Shown in pieces: positions 1 to 9,376 of a DNA stretch of 64,000 bases. The first letter of the stretch is position 1. Every line of letters begins with the position of its first letter. Source of the DNA: Bacillota bacterium (lineage in GTDB: Bacteria; Bacillota; Clostridia; Lachnospirales; Lachnospiraceae). Location: the NCBI GenBank assembly GCA_023386815.1, contig JAEWIZ010000004.1:1-64000 (forward strand), written 5' to 3'. The position numbers and the translations under genes are program-made. The notes beneath the pieces are model-generated. The model ran no database searches and was not told where the DNA came from. It saw only the letters and a list, made by a program, of their open reading frames with translations.

Positions 1-7
1 TACAAAC

Positions 8-43
8 AACCCCGGCCCCTTTGCCACCCCCCCTTGTCACCCG
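8..43. repeat. Partial copy of the GTGACAAGGGG palindromic repeat
   Basis: A C-rich stretch closely resembles the right arm of the long palindrome at 27007-27105: both read CAACCCCG, then a CCCCTT run, then CCCTTGTCACCCGT, with a few substitutions. Only one arm is inside the window, so the rest of the palindrome probably lies upstream. It sits just before the ABC transporter gene at 79. A REP-like family is inferred from two copies only. Confidence 0.55.
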
Positions 44-78
44 TCAACCAACATACTTTATCATTGGAGGTACTCATC

Positions 79-747
79 ATGACAATTTTGCAGACTCATG
101 ATTTAAAAAAAATTTACAGAAGCGGAGAAAATTCCGTTCACGCTCTTGCAGGTGTCAATCTGCAGGTGGAAAAAGGAGAATTTGTAGCTATCGTAGGAAC
201 ATCCGGCAGCGGTAAGAGCACGCTTTTACATATGCTCGGCGGACTGGATCGTCCTAGCAGCGGCTCGGTTACTGTAGATGACAAAGACATATTCTCTTTG
301 AAGGATGAGGAGCTTACCATCTTTCGCCGTCGTAAGATCGGATTTGTGTTCCAGAATTATAATCTGGTTCCTGTACTAAGTGTCTATGAAAACATTGTGC
401 TACCCATTCAGCTGGACGGCAATACACCGGACTCCGGTTATATTGATAGTATTATCGAGACTCTGGGATTACAATCCAAGCTACAGAATCTCCCTAACAA
501 CCTCTCGGGCGGACAGCAACAACGCGTCGCTATCGCGCGAGCTCTGGCTACAAAGCCAGCCATAGTTTTAGCAGACGAACCCACCGGTAATCTGGATTCT
601 AAAACCAGTCTGGATGTGCTTGGACTTTTAAAGGTTACCAGTCAGAAATTTGTCCAAACCATTGTGATGATTACCCATAACGAGGAAATCGCTCAGCTTG
701 CCGACCGCATCATCCGCATTGAGGATGGTTTGATCGTAAAAAGGTAA
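79..747 (+). CDS. ABC transporter ATP-binding protein, MacB/LolD/Bce type
   Basis: This 222-residue cytoplasmic ATPase powers the permease encoded immediately downstream. Walker A GTSGSGKST is at residues 40-48, the signature LSGGQ at 142-146, Walker B with DEPTG near 162-170, and the H-loop His in MITH near 200. The start at 79 follows GGAGG at 66-70; an upstream in-frame start at 34 has no ribosome site and lies in repeat-derived DNA. The family exports lipoproteins, macrolides or antimicrobial peptides. The substrate cannot be read from the sequence, and no BceRS-type two-component genes are visible on this side. Confidence 0.93.
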   Translation: MTILQTHDLKKIYRSGENSVHALAGVNLQVEKGEFVAIVGTSGSGKSTLLHMLGGLDRPSSGSVTVDDKDIFSLKDEELTIFRRRKIGFVFQNYNLVPVLSVYENIVLPIQLDGNTPDSGYIDSIIETLGLQSKLQNLPNNLSGGQQQRVAIARALATKPAIVLADEPTGNLDSKTSLDVLGLLKVTSQKFVQTIVMITHNEEIAQLADRIIRIEDGLIVKR

Positions 748-760
748 GGGGGGGATGAGC

Positions 761-3415
761 ATGAAGGTAGCTAATCGAAAATGTATTCGCCGCTTGAGCC
801 TGAAAAGTATGCAGGCGTCAAAAATAAGAAATCTCATTGCAATTCTCGCAATTGCTCTGACCACTATACTATTTACTTCTCTATTTACAGTGGCACTTTC
901 CATTAATCGGTCTATTCAGGAAGCTAATTTTCGCCAATGCGGGGGCTGGAGCCACGGAACATTCAAGTATCTGACCGAAGAACAGTATCATGAATTAAAA
1001 ACAGATCCTCTCATTAAACAGTACGGCTTACGCCGATTCGTAGGTATGCCGCTAAAATCTCCCTTTCATAAATCCCATGTGGAGATAGGATACAGCGACG
1101 TGAATCAGGCTAATTGGATGTACTGCAACCCAGTCGAAGGCCGCCTGCCAAAGGAAGGTACTAATGAAGCCGCCACCGATACCCGTGTACTGAAGCTACT
1201 CAATGTGGAACCTGTGCTGGGCAACGAATTCACTCTCACCTTTGATGTAGACGGAACAGAAATCACGAAAACCTTTACTCTAAGCGGCTGGTGGGACTAT
1301 GACGAGGCAATCGTTGCTAACCATGTCCTGATTCCTCACAGCCGTGCTCAGGAAATCTATGATCAGACCGGAATTGGTACCGGTATCGGCAAGGATGGCA
1401 TGACCGGCTCTTGGAACCTGGATGTGATGCTTGGCAGCTCTCTGCATATAGAACAGGATTTGATTAAAATACTGTCAAAGCACGGCTTCCAAGAGGAAAG
1501 TGCTTCTAAGGGAAGCAACGATATCCCGATTGGGGTTAATTGGGGTTACACCGGTGCACAGCTTGCAGATAAATTAGACCCTACTACAGCTGCAGCCATT
1601 GTGGGGCTACTGTTAATTATCATTTTTACCGGCTATCTCATTATCTATAACATATTTCAAATCTCAGTTTCAAATGACATCCGCTTTTACGGTCTGCTTA
1701 AGACGATTGGAGCTACAGGCAGGCAGCTGCGACGTATGATTAGACAACAGGCTTTGGTACTGTCACTCCTCGGTATTCCACTAGGGCTATTATCCGGTTA
1801 TGGCATTGGTGTCAAGCTGACACCAATCGTACAATCCCAGTTAAATGTAACACAGGACATAGTTTCGGCAAGTCCAACGATTTTTATTGGATCGGCGCTC
1901 TTCTCCCTGATAACCGTATTAATTTCCTGTCGAAGACCAGGAAAAATGGCAGCACGGGTCTCCCCTGTTGAGGCTGTACGTTATACCGAGGCAACCGGTA
2001 CAAAGAAAGCCAAACGGAGTCCGTCTTCCGGTTCATCTTTGCACTACATGGCCTGGGCAAATCTAAGCCGCAGCCGCAGCAAGACCACTGTCACAGTAAT
2101 CTCTCTATCTTTAGCCATACTGCTTCTCAATATGACCGTCACTTTTACAAATGGCTTTGATCTGGACAAATACCTGGTAGACATGGTTTCAGACTTTATC
2201 ATAGCGGATGCTGGGCATTTTCAAACAGGAAACCTATGGAACGGAGCTGATGCTCTGCCTGAGGATATCATCTCAGCCACGGAATTACAGCCCGGCTTCG
2301 AAGCCGGAGGACGGGTCTATGGTGAGGTAAGTGCTGTACAAGAGTTTGTTACGGAGGACTATTATCGTACGAGAATGGGTAGATGGAATGATATCCCCAC
2401 TCTAGATTACCTGGTTTCAAGTATGGAGCAAAATGAAGCAGGCCTGCTTGCGGATCGTGCACAACTCTATGGAATGGAAGAATATGCTGTTGACAAACTC
2501 CATGTACTGCAGGGGGATCTATCTAAACTCCATGAACCGGGTGGACGGTATGTTGCAGCCGTTTACAGTACCGATGATTACGGCAACCCCGTTATGACAT
2601 CCCATTGGGCAAAGCTTGGGGATAGCATCACCCTGCGTTATATAGAAGAATACGAGTATTATGACCCAGGTACAGGTGAGATTCTGGATCCTGGCAATAT
2701 TCAGGATAATCAGCCCTTTTTCACCCGGGCAAAGACTTATAAAGATGTGGAATATGAAGTTGTTGCTCTAGTCAGTATTCCCCGCACCCTCAGCTACCGT
2801 TATTACGGCGACGATGAATTCATCTTAAACGATCAGACCTTTATAAAAGACACAGGAACCAATTCTATCATGTATTATGCCTGTGACGTTAACGACGAAA
2901 ATACAGCTGTCATGGAAGAATTCCTATCTGAGTTGACAACCAATCAGATGCCTGAGCTCGATTATGAGAGCAAAGCAACTTATGCTGAGGAGTTTACAGC
3001 TTTTCGCCATATGTTCCTAATGCTGGGCGCCGTTTTGAGTTTTATTATCGGCCTGGTAGGTGTACTGAATTTCCTCAATGCTATCTTGACCGGCATAATA
3101 ACCCGCCGTCGTGAGTTTGCGATGTTACAGTCCATTGGCATGACCGGTAGACAGCTAAAAACCATGCTCATCTATGAAGGGCTGTACTATGCACTAGGTG
3201 CAGTGCTGGTATCACTACTCCTCAGCCTAGCGTCTGCCCCGTTGCTATCGGGTTCCTTAGGAAGCATGTTCTGGTTCGTTACTTATCGCTTTACGATCTG
3301 GCCGGTCTTCCTGGTTGCTCCTATTTTTGCACTACTAGGAATCATACTGCCGCTGACTGTTTACCGTTCTGTTTCCAGACATTCCATTGTCGAGCGCCTT
3401 CGGGTGACAGAATAA
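761..3415 (+). CDS. FtsX-family ABC transporter permease with MacB-like extracellular domains
   Basis: This is the membrane subunit paired with the ATPase 8-14 bp upstream. About 884 residues hold an N-terminal membrane segment (around 27-48), a large extracellular region, an FtsX three-helix block near 280-400 containing the typical KTIGATGRQLRRM coupling helix, a further segment near 450, a second extracellular region and a last FtsX block near 755-880 with QSIGMTGRQLKTM. Two FtsX domains and large ectodomains fit peptide-resistance or lipoprotein exporters. ATG 755 is also in frame, but the G-run Shine-Dalgarno at 747-754 is better spaced for ATG 761. Confidence 0.9.
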   Translation: MKVANRKCIRRLSLKSMQASKIRNLIAILAIALTTILFTSLFTVALSINRSIQEANFRQCGGWSHGTFKYLTEEQYHELKTDPLIKQYGLRRFVGMPLKSPFHKSHVEIGYSDVNQANWMYCNPVEGRLPKEGTNEAATDTRVLKLLNVEPVLGNEFTLTFDVDGTEITKTFTLSGWWDYDEAIVANHVLIPHSRAQEIYDQTGIGTGIGKDGMTGSWNLDVMLGSSLHIEQDLIKILSKHGFQEESASKGSNDIPIGVNWGYTGAQLADKLDPTTAAAIVGLLLIIIFTGYLIIYNIFQISVSNDIRFYGLLKTIGATGRQLRRMIRQQALVLSLLGIPLGLLSGYGIGVKLTPIVQSQLNVTQDIVSASPTIFIGSALFSLITVLISCRRPGKMAARVSPVEAVRYTEATGTKKAKRSPSSGSSLHYMAWANLSRSRSKTTVTVISLSLAILLLNMTVTFTNGFDLDKYLVDMVSDFIIADAGHFQTGNLWNGADALPEDIISATELQPGFEAGGRVYGEVSAVQEFVTEDYYRTRMGRWNDIPTLDYLVSSMEQNEAGLLADRAQLYGMEEYAVDKLHVLQGDLSKLHEPGGRYVAAVYSTDDYGNPVMTSHWAKLGDSITLRYIEEYEYYDPGTGEILDPGNIQDNQPFFTRAKTYKDVEYEVVALVSIPRTLSYRYYGDDEFILNDQTFIKDTGTNSIMYYACDVNDENTAVMEEFLSELTTNQMPELDYESKATYAEEFTAFRHMFLMLGAVLSFIIGLVGVLNFLNAILTGIITRRREFAMLQSIGMTGRQLKTMLIYEGLYYALGAVLVSLLLSLASAPLLSGSLGSMFWFVTYRFTIWPVFLVAPIFALLGIILPLTVYRSVSRHSIVERLRVTE

Positions 3416-3451
3416 AAAAGCCACTATGGTTAACGGAAGAATCGTAGCTGT

Positions 3452-3493
3452 CTATAAACCAAGGGGAATGCTGATGCATTCCCCTTGGTTTAT
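3452..3493. terminator. Bidirectional hairpin between convergent genes
   Basis: A perfect stem of about 18 bp (ATAAACCAAGGGGAATGC and its complement, 4-nt loop) lies between the permease stop at 3415 and the end of the leftward gene at 3501. The U-tract is poor on both sides, so efficiency is uncertain. Confidence 0.65.
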
Positions 3494-3500
3494 AAAACAT

Positions 3501-3737
3501 TTACATCCTCGTAACCTTGACTGGTTTGCCCTCTTTGTCATAGGTCGTCCATTCACCAACCTGATTACCCTTCTCAAAATATCCGGAACGTTTTATCGTT
3601 CCTTCAATGCGGTACCACTCCCAATAGCCGTCTGCTACCCCATCTACAATCTTGCCTTTCGACCAAATCGTTTGACCATTCGCATGATACTTAATTGTAA
3701 TTCCGTCAACGACTTCTTCCTTTTTCCTTGGTACCAT
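3501..3737 (-). CDS. Small MORN/YwqK-like repeat protein
   Basis: This 78-residue protein is unnamed. It shows repeated strand-turn units of the type YHANGQTIWSKGKIVDG, YWEWYRIEGTIKRSGYFEKGNQVGEW and YDKEGKPVKV, which resemble MORN-type or YwqK-like antitoxin repeats (G-x-W/Y-x-x-Y). The start at 3737 follows AGGAGA at 3745-3750; a further upstream in-frame start lacks a ribosome site. No signal peptide is present. Such repeats bind lipid or protein partners or act as immunity proteins, but no toxin gene is adjacent and the function is unknown. Confidence 0.65.
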   Translation of the reverse strand: MVPRKKEEVVDGITIKYHANGQTIWSKGKIVDGVADGYWEWYRIEGTIKRSGYFEKGNQVGEWTTYDKEGKPVKVTRM

Positions 3738-3833
3738 GATTGCTTCTCCTTTTCTACTCACAAATTATTCTAACTATCGTAATAAACAAACTCCAATCAC
3801 TGGAAATGTCTACATGACGTACAACGGATATCC

Positions 3834-4238
3834 TCACCTACGTTTCTTTGCAGAAATAATGTGTATAAAAAATCCAACTACCATTGACACAAAAATTGTC
3901 CCCATCCAAATTTCAAATCCAGGATGATGCTGAAGCCGATATACCTCTTCCCTCGTCATGCTCTCAACAATTTTACTTTCATTATATATTTTAATAACAT
4001 TTCCAAGAAAGTTACCAATAAAAATACCAAGGGTTATGCCTGCAGTCATGCATACAGAAACAATTACTTTTTTAAAGAAAATTAACACTAAGACAGCTAC
4101 CCCTAAAACTAAATAGAAGATCCAGTTATGAGCTGCCCAACCAAATAGATATTCTTGACTCAAAACAGTAAACCCTAATAATTCAACCAAAACTAAGATT
4201 ATAACTTCAATAACTGCATAGATAAATTTTTGTTTCAT
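3834..4238 (-). CDS. Hypothetical small membrane protein
   Basis: The family is not recognised. The 134-residue product has four likely membrane segments: near 8-28, 40-54, 58-80 and close to the C terminus (WMGTIFVSMVVGFFIHII). Between the third and fourth is a charged stretch with NESKIVESMTREEVYRLQHHP. It ends in SAKKRR, a positive cytoplasmic tail. The ATG at 4238 is preceded by AGAGG at 4244-4248; a GTG two codons upstream overlaps that site. It is flanked by small leftward genes of unrelated type. Confidence 0.6.
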   Translation of the reverse strand: MKQKFIYAVIEVIILVLVELLGFTVLSQEYLFGWAAHNWIFYLVLGVAVLVLIFFKKVIVSVCMTAGITLGIFIGNFLGNVIKIYNESKIVESMTREEVYRLQHHPGFEIWMGTIFVSMVVGFFIHIISAKKRR

Positions 4239-4323
4239 GCTCACCTCTACTTTCTGAGCCTACTTACAGGTTAAATAGCAGCCATAGGCCGCCAATCAAA
4301 AGAAACAGCACGTGATAGAATAA

Positions 4324-4815
4324 TTAAAGCTTGTAATAGTAAAGGCAAATATCCTCATAATGCCCGTCCTTCATGCGAAACCCGCCTGGTATCGTTCCAA
4401 GCTCTTGGAAGTTCAGCCTTTCATATAAATGTCTGGCATGAACATTCGTAGCAACCACAGCATTAAACTGCAGAATCGTAAAACTATGTTCTTTTGCCTT
4501 TGCAAGACTATCGAGTACTAATTTTTCTCCAATATGTAATCCTCGGCTCCCCGAACTAACTGCATAGCTGGAGTTCCCAATATGTCCGCATCTTCCTATA
4601 TTATTGGGATGAAGGATGTATAAGCCATATATTTTCCCGCTTTCACAGTCTTCCGCAACAGCACAATAGGTTTGTTCTCCAAAAAATACTGCCCCTGTCT
4701 CTTCCGTCAAATAATCTTCTTGTGGAAAAGCTACTCCCTCTTCTACAACTTCGTTCCAGATGCGAATCATTGAGTCCACATCTGTTGCGGTGTACTCTCG
4801 TATATTTATTTTCAT
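4324..4815 (-). CDS. GNAT family N-acetyltransferase
   Basis: This 163-residue enzyme is predicted to transfer acetyl from acetyl-CoA to an amine. The acetyl-CoA loop lies near residues 85-100 (SRGLHIGEKLVLDSL), followed by the helix and the ARHLYERLNFQELG segment typical of the GNAT C-terminal half. It is full length for the phosphinothricin-acetyltransferase-like group, and the visible pattern (EDYLTEETGAVFF, YHGHIGNSSYAV-like strand) is compatible with that group. The substrate is unknown. It belongs to a leftward run containing two other acetyltransferases. Confidence 0.82.
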   Translation of the reverse strand: MKINIREYTATDVDSMIRIWNEVVEEGVAFPQEDYLTEETGAVFFGEQTYCAVAEDCESGKIYGLYILHPNNIGRCGHIGNSSYAVSSGSRGLHIGEKLVLDSLAKAKEHSFTILQFNAVVATNVHARHLYERLNFQELGTIPGGFRMKDGHYEDICLYYYKL

Positions 4816-4898
4816 CCTAGTCCATTATCCCTTCTGCTGTGATCTATTAGATTTCTGTTCATCTCTTGTTATTACAACATAACTAGATATAAACTATC

Positions 4899-5405
4899 TT
4901 AAATTCTCTTTTCATACAAATAAAACAACCCTTTACGCCAATTAACCTCACCCGCCTTCTTAAATCCAAGACCCTCATACATATTTAACGAAATAGGATT
5001 TAAGGAGTATGCGTCTAGTCGAATTGTTTCAATCTTTTTATTCCTTAATATGTTCTCTATAAAATGAACCGTTTTTTTGCCTATTCCCTTTCCTTGAAAA
5101 TCCGGGTTTACACACAGCCTATGCACGATAGAAAATGTGGCGTCTTTATATGCCCAATTACCGTCTTTATAATCTGTATCATATTCTTGATTTAGTGCAA
5201 AGACTGATGCGATGTTCCCATCAACCTCACCTAAAAACATTTCTTCATTTAAAATATCATTCTGGATAACCTCTTCATTTGGATAAATGCTATCCCATTG
5301 ATATATTCCCTTGCTCTCCATGGTTTTAATTGCATTTTGATATAACTGATGAATAGCTTTTAAATCTTCCCGTGTTGCTTTTCTAAATGTGATATCTTTG
5401 TCCAT
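4899..5405 (-). CDS. GNAT family N-acetyltransferase
   Basis: A 168-residue GNAT fold. The acetyl-CoA pyrophosphate loop is QGKGIGKKTV near residues 100-109, following the strand LCVNPDFQ. The C-terminal motif NPISLNMYEGLGFKKAGEV is the usual YxxxGF segment. The start has AGGTGA eight bases upstream. It is not closely similar to the neighbouring acetyltransferase at 4324, so a recent duplication is unlikely. The substrate is not predictable. Confidence 0.85.
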   Translation of the reverse strand: MDKDITFRKATREDLKAIHQLYQNAIKTMESKGIYQWDSIYPNEEVIQNDILNEEMFLGEVDGNIASVFALNQEYDTDYKDGNWAYKDATFSIVHRLCVNPDFQGKGIGKKTVHFIENILRNKKIETIRLDAYSLNPISLNMYEGLGFKKAGEVNWRKGLFYLYEKRI

Positions 5406-5439
5406 TATATTTTCACCTCATAATACTATTGAATGGCCT

Positions 5440-5583
5440 CTAAAACTCTATCCCTTTCTCTCTTACTGCATATTCCCAATACTCCTCAGGGATATGAGGC
5501 CATTCGGCTTTCCCTGTTTCTTCCTTACACAATTCCATAGCTCTTAATAAAACCTTCGAACAACTTCCACTGAAAAACAACAT
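5440..5583 (-). CDS. Possible 47-residue protein of unknown function
   Basis: A short open frame fills the gap between an acetyltransferase and the XRE gene. It encodes 47 residues ending PEEYWEYAVREKGIEF, rich in Glu, Trp and Tyr. An AAGGTG element lies about 12 bases upstream of the ATG, which is long spacing, and it overlaps the end region of the preceding gene's transcript. It may be a real small gene or the C-terminal remnant of a longer protein. No family is recognised. Confidence 0.35.
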   Translation of the reverse strand: MLFFSGSCSKVLLRAMELCKEETGKAEWPHIPEEYWEYAVREKGIEF

Positions 5584-5594
5584 TAATACGAATT

Positions 5595-6425
5595 TCACCT
5601 TATATACCTGCTTCTAATATAACCATACCCAAAGATAAGTGCTGACAGGGTAAATAATATAGCATACGCAAGAATGTCCCAAATATCTATGATTGGCTCA
5701 CCTATATGCTTTGATATGATGAAATTAACACCTAAGGATACCGGCAGTCCAGCAAAAAAAGTTCCTGCAACAGCTATATACTTAGGCCATTTTGTTCTTC
5801 CTATCATTAGATAAGCTACCCATAAATAAACCATCGTAATAATAAAAATAGGGGTAGCTAATGGCATGATGAGTCTGTTTATACCAATAATCTTTTCTAA
5901 CACAAACAGAAAGGGAATTGTTAAAAGGCTTACTAAAACAAGGGAGCCCAAGATCCTCCTTTTACTGCATACAATTGCAGGTATTGTAACCAGCCAGAAA
6001 TAAACAAGGGAACTGACAGGAAACAAAGACCAGGTTAACCTTCCTGTAATAGCAAAATCACATATGATACATATTGCAATTCCAAGAAAAGAAAGTGCAG
6101 ATATAGCCGCTATTAATGCCGCACGGATATCTTTAGATCTACTTTTTGTTACTGTATTTGCATATTGAAGCGTGGTTTCAACAATAGTATCAACCGTTGT
6201 GTCCGCAGTACTATCTGCTCTCTTCCCACTAAGAAGTTCTGTCACACTTACTTCCAGAACAGCAGAAAGTTCTGTTAACAATGATATATCCGGACAACTT
6301 AGACCTCTTTCCCATTTAGAAACAGCCTTATCCGTTATTCCCAGGCGCTCTGCCAACTCCTTTTGGGTCATTCTTTTTAATTTTCGCTGTTCGGCAATAA
6401 ACTTCGCCATCTTTTCATTATCCAT
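5595..6425 (-). CDS. XRE-family regulator fused to a multi-pass membrane domain
   Basis: The 276-residue protein starts with an XRE/Cro helix-turn-helix (residues about 6-60: KRMTQKELAERLGITDKAVSKWERG), then a linker, then about five or six hydrophobic segments from residue 105 to the C terminus. This architecture (HTH_3 plus membrane helices) is common in Clostridia and is thought to couple a membrane signal to transcription. The start at 6425 follows AAGGAG at 6435-6440; a longer in-frame start at 6497 lacks a site. Its targets are unknown and it sits between acetyltransferase genes. Confidence 0.85.
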   Translation of the reverse strand: MDNEKMAKFIAEQRKLKRMTQKELAERLGITDKAVSKWERGLSCPDISLLTELSAVLEVSVTELLSGKRADSTADTTVDTIVETTLQYANTVTKSRSKDIRAALIAAISALSFLGIAICIICDFAITGRLTWSLFPVSSLVYFWLVTIPAIVCSKRRILGSLVLVSLLTIPFLFVLEKIIGINRLIMPLATPIFIITMVYLWVAYLMIGRTKWPKYIAVAGTFFAGLPVSLGVNFIISKHIGEPIIDIWDILAYAILFTLSALIFGYGYIRSRYIR

Positions 6426-6621
6426 ATTAAAATGCTCCTTCCTTTTGGCTTGCGTTGTTATTATACTTGGGAACGTGTATCCATTACAACCAACCAAAGG
6501 TTGAATTTAGTAAAGTAAACCGATGGTAGAGTATCATGCCAATTGTAACTTACTAATGAAGTATAGATTTCTTATAAAGTAAAAATACATCAGTGGATAT
6601 GCTATTATATATTCGAGACCT

Positions 6622-7413
6622 TTAATACCCCCAAATTTCATATGCCGGGTATTCATAATCAAGATGATATCCTAATTTTTCAGCCAAAGCTGCCGACCAT
6701 TTATTCTGAGCATCCCAACTGGGATACAGATTCCTTTTAAGACATTCCAAGATTAACTTAGCACCACTAACATATGCTAGTCCTCTTCGTCTGTACTCAT
6801 ATTTCGTATCAATCTCTATTTCAATTCCATCCTCATATCTGGAGTAGGAGGACGCTCCTGCTACAAGTGCTCCATTTTTTAAAATAGCAACACCAATTCC
6901 AAGGTCTCTATACATCTCATAGTCTTTAAATTGTGATACTAAATCCATGCTCCAATCACTTGATCTGCACAGCTGAAAAATCTCTTCATCTATTATTTTT
7001 AAAGAATACTCTGATGATAAAGAGTTCACCACCTCTTGTAACTTTTCTTTACAAAATACATTCTGCTCTTTCTTAAACGCATAACGGGTAACCCTTTTTG
7101 CCTTATCACCATAACATTGAACAATCGTTGATGCCCAGTTGTCGTTCTGAGGTACCATAATAATAAAATTTTTAGTATTACCTTCGGGCTTGTACATAAC
7201 CAACTCTTCGTCCGGTGCTCCGGCAAAAAAGCAGAAATCTCCAAGGACGGCCATTGCAGATAATGGCATCTCTATGCTGTTTCCATAGATCTCTCCCATA
7301 CTATTTTGCAGGCATGAACTTATTAAGGTTTCCTGCCAATTATGAAATAGCGGTTCAACAAGTCTTGTGTCTTCTATTTTAACAACCATTGCTGTTCTAT
7401 TCTCACTTTCCAT
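6622..7413 (-). CDS. GNAT acetyltransferase, zwittermicin-resistance-like
   Basis: This 263-residue protein matches the long GNAT_acetyltran type: an N-terminal degenerate half (HNWQETLISSCLQNSMGEIY, then FCFFAGAPDEEL) followed by a catalytic half with the conserved EIEIDTKYEYRRRGLAYVSGAKLI segment near 195-215, where RRRGLA is the acetyl-CoA loop. The end PSWDAQNKWSAALAEKLGYHLDYEYPAYEIW is diagnostic of the group. The family includes self-resistance acetyltransferases, but most members have no known substrate. GAGGG precedes the start. Confidence 0.82.
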   Translation of the reverse strand: MESENRTAMVVKIEDTRLVEPLFHNWQETLISSCLQNSMGEIYGNSIEMPLSAMAVLGDFCFFAGAPDEELVMYKPEGNTKNFIIMVPQNDNWASTIVQCYGDKAKRVTRYAFKKEQNVFCKEKLQEVVNSLSSEYSLKIIDEEIFQLCRSSDWSMDLVSQFKDYEMYRDLGIGVAILKNGALVAGASSYSRYEDGIEIEIDTKYEYRRRGLAYVSGAKLILECLKRNLYPSWDAQNKWSAALAEKLGYHLDYEYPAYEIWGY

Positions 7414-7609
7414 TTATGTATACCCTCAATTATTCAGGCGACGGTCTAATGTATATAATAAAGCTTAAACCTATTATTTATATTACATTTTCTACCAGCC
7501 TCTGTCTAGCCTTTTCTTTTAATCACTACCAATCAAACCCTAGCCCAGATATAACTTAATTATTTATTGGAATGCAATTTATTCCACTCTAACCTATTTC
7601 CTCCTTATG

Positions 7610-8335
7610 CTAGTGTCCAGCTAATGGTACACTATTATCACCAATACTACTGTTTATATATTCCAGGATACCCAAATGAATTGCCCAGGCTATCTTGTCT
7701 TGGTAACTATCCTTGATCAAAAGGTCTGCTTCCTCCCTGTTTGATAAAAAACCACACTCAACAATTACTAACGGACATTTTGAATATTTTAACATATAGT
7801 AAGAGCTATTTGATTTCGCTAGTCTATGGTTCCCATCCTTGATATACCCTTTCATGCATTCCTGTATCATTTCTGCAAGAAGTTGCCCTTGCTCTGAATT
7901 TTGATAGTAGAATACCTGGGCCCCTCTGGAGGATTCCTGAGTAAAGCTATTTTGATGTATACTGACGGCAAATAGTGCATCATTTGAATTAATGATTGAG
8001 ATCCGTTTTCTCATATCTGCATGCTTTTTATCCGTGTCAGATTTTTTACACAAGCAGGAATCGTCCGTTCTGGTCATTATTACATTAATATCGTTATCCT
8101 CTAATAGAGCTTTCAATTTATAGGCGATACTTAAATTGATATCCTTTTCAGCTGTTTTATTAATACCAATTTTTCCAGGATCAAAGTTTCCATGCCCTGC
8201 ATCGATTACAATTGTAATTTTACCTTCTTTATTGAAGAGTTGATACTTTATTGCATCATATCCCTCCTTATAAGGGAAAATGAATAGTAGGAATAGCATA
8301 AAAAGAATTATTACTATAAAAGTATACCTTTTCAT
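7610..8335 (-). CDS. N-acetylmuramoyl-L-alanine amidase (Amidase_3)
   Basis: This zinc amidase is predicted to cleave the bond between MurNAc and the stem peptide. The 241-residue product has an N-terminal signal anchor (residues 4-20) and then one Amidase_3 domain. Zinc ligands are visible in VIDAGHG (near 43-49), a Glu in the NKTAEKDINLSIAYKL region and SIHQNSF; the catalytic Glu lies in VIVECGFLSNREE. There is no cell-wall binding domain. It resembles CwlD-type short amidases used in spore cortex maturation, but that assignment is tentative. GGATG lies 8 bases upstream of the start. Confidence 0.88.
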   Translation of the reverse strand: MKRYTFIVIILFMLFLLFIFPYKEGYDAIKYQLFNKEGKITIVIDAGHGNFDPGKIGINKTAEKDINLSIAYKLKALLEDNDINVIMTRTDDSCLCKKSDTDKKHADMRKRISIINSNDALFAVSIHQNSFTQESSRGAQVFYYQNSEQGQLLAEMIQECMKGYIKDGNHRLAKSNSSYYMLKYSKCPLVIVECGFLSNREEADLLIKDSYQDKIAWAIHLGILEYINSSIGDNSVPLAGH

Positions 8336-8578
8336 TGGAACATCCTCAGAGAGTTTTATATATTCATATGAAGCATGCTACAACCTAAGACAAAATAATT
8401 GTAAGTATTTGAATTTATTTTTCTGATGAATCTTTAAAAGAAACCATGAGAAGGGTTAGGTAATTCTTTTTTACATTGCATATCCACCATTAACAAGCTA
8501 AAATATAGGTGTTTCTAATACAAAAAGTCTAACTACTGTAAATACCAATAAAACATAAATCTCAGGAGGAAGGTATCC

Positions 8579-9271
8579 TTGAATTATACAACCATAAAAC
8601 CAGCCGTCTTTATCAGCCGTCCCAACCGATTTATTTCCCACGTATTGGTTGATGGCAGGGTTGAGGTCGTTCATGTTAAAAATACCGGTCGTTGTAGAGA
8701 GATTTTACAAGAAGGCACCACTGTAATCCTGGAGGAAGCTAGTAATACCAACCGTAAAACAAAGTATTCTTTAATAGCTGCCTATAAAGGTGACGTCCTA
8801 ATTAATATCGACTCACAGATCCCTAATATGGTAGTATATGAGGCTCTTAAAAATGAGAAAATAAAAGAATTTCAGCAGATCACCAAACTATCAAGAGAGG
8901 TTACCTATGGTAACTCCCGGTTTGACCTATATTTTGAAAGCGGTGAACAAAAGGGGTTTATTGAAGTCAAGGGCGTAACTCTTGAAGTCGATGGAACTGC
9001 CATGTTCCCGGATGCCCCTACACAAAGGGGTAGCAAGCATGTTTATGAAATGATAAAAGCTGTGGAGGAAGGTTACGCAGGCTTTCTATTCTTTCTAATA
9101 CAGATGAAGGGTGTAACACACTTTACGCCTCATACAATTCGAGATCCTGAGTTTACAAAAGCCTTAAGGCTGGCACATGAAAAGGGCGTCACTATCCTTG
9201 CTTATGATGCCCTCGTAGGTGAAGATGCGATATGTATCGGAAGCCCTGTGAAGGTTTTGCTAGATGAGTGA
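8579..9271 (+). CDS. sfsA: SfsA family DNA-binding protein/nuclease
   Basis: The 230-residue product is full length for SfsA. Family hallmarks are the N-terminal RFLAEV-like OB strand (RPNRFISHVLVDG), HVKNTGRCREIL near residues 30-40 and, in the C-terminal half, a restriction-endonuclease-like core with FDLYFE and FIEVKGVTL, followed by FPDAPTQRGSKHVYE. E. coli SfsA was described as a sugar fermentation stimulation protein and later as a DNA-binding nuclease; the true role is unclear. It starts with TTG, supported by AGGAGGA at 8564-8570. Confidence 0.93.
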   Translation: MNYTTIKPAVFISRPNRFISHVLVDGRVEVVHVKNTGRCREILQEGTTVILEEASNTNRKTKYSLIAAYKGDVLINIDSQIPNMVVYEALKNEKIKEFQQITKLSREVTYGNSRFDLYFESGEQKGFIEVKGVTLEVDGTAMFPDAPTQRGSKHVYEMIKAVEEGYAGFLFFLIQMKGVTHFTPHTIRDPEFTKALRLAHEKGVTILAYDALVGEDAICIGSPVKVLLDE

Positions 9272-9319
9272 AGCTAAGGCTATATTCATTTGTCTGGAAA
9301 CTACTAGCTATTCAAAAAC

Positions 9320-9363
9320 AAGAAGTACTATGACTGAAATACTCCTCAGACATAATACTTCTT
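9320..9363. terminator. Bidirectional terminator between sfsA and the ferritin-like gene
   Basis: AAGAAGTACTATG pairs with CATAATACTTCTT (one mismatch, 18-nt loop) between two convergent genes. Only moderate T-richness follows on either strand. Confidence 0.6.
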
Positions 9364-9376
9364 ACTTTCATTCATA

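Noticed and set aside
3426..3773. 115-codon rightward frame over the hairpin and the small MORN-like gene
   Set aside because: It runs through the terminator, has no ribosome site and is antisense to the better-supported leftward gene.
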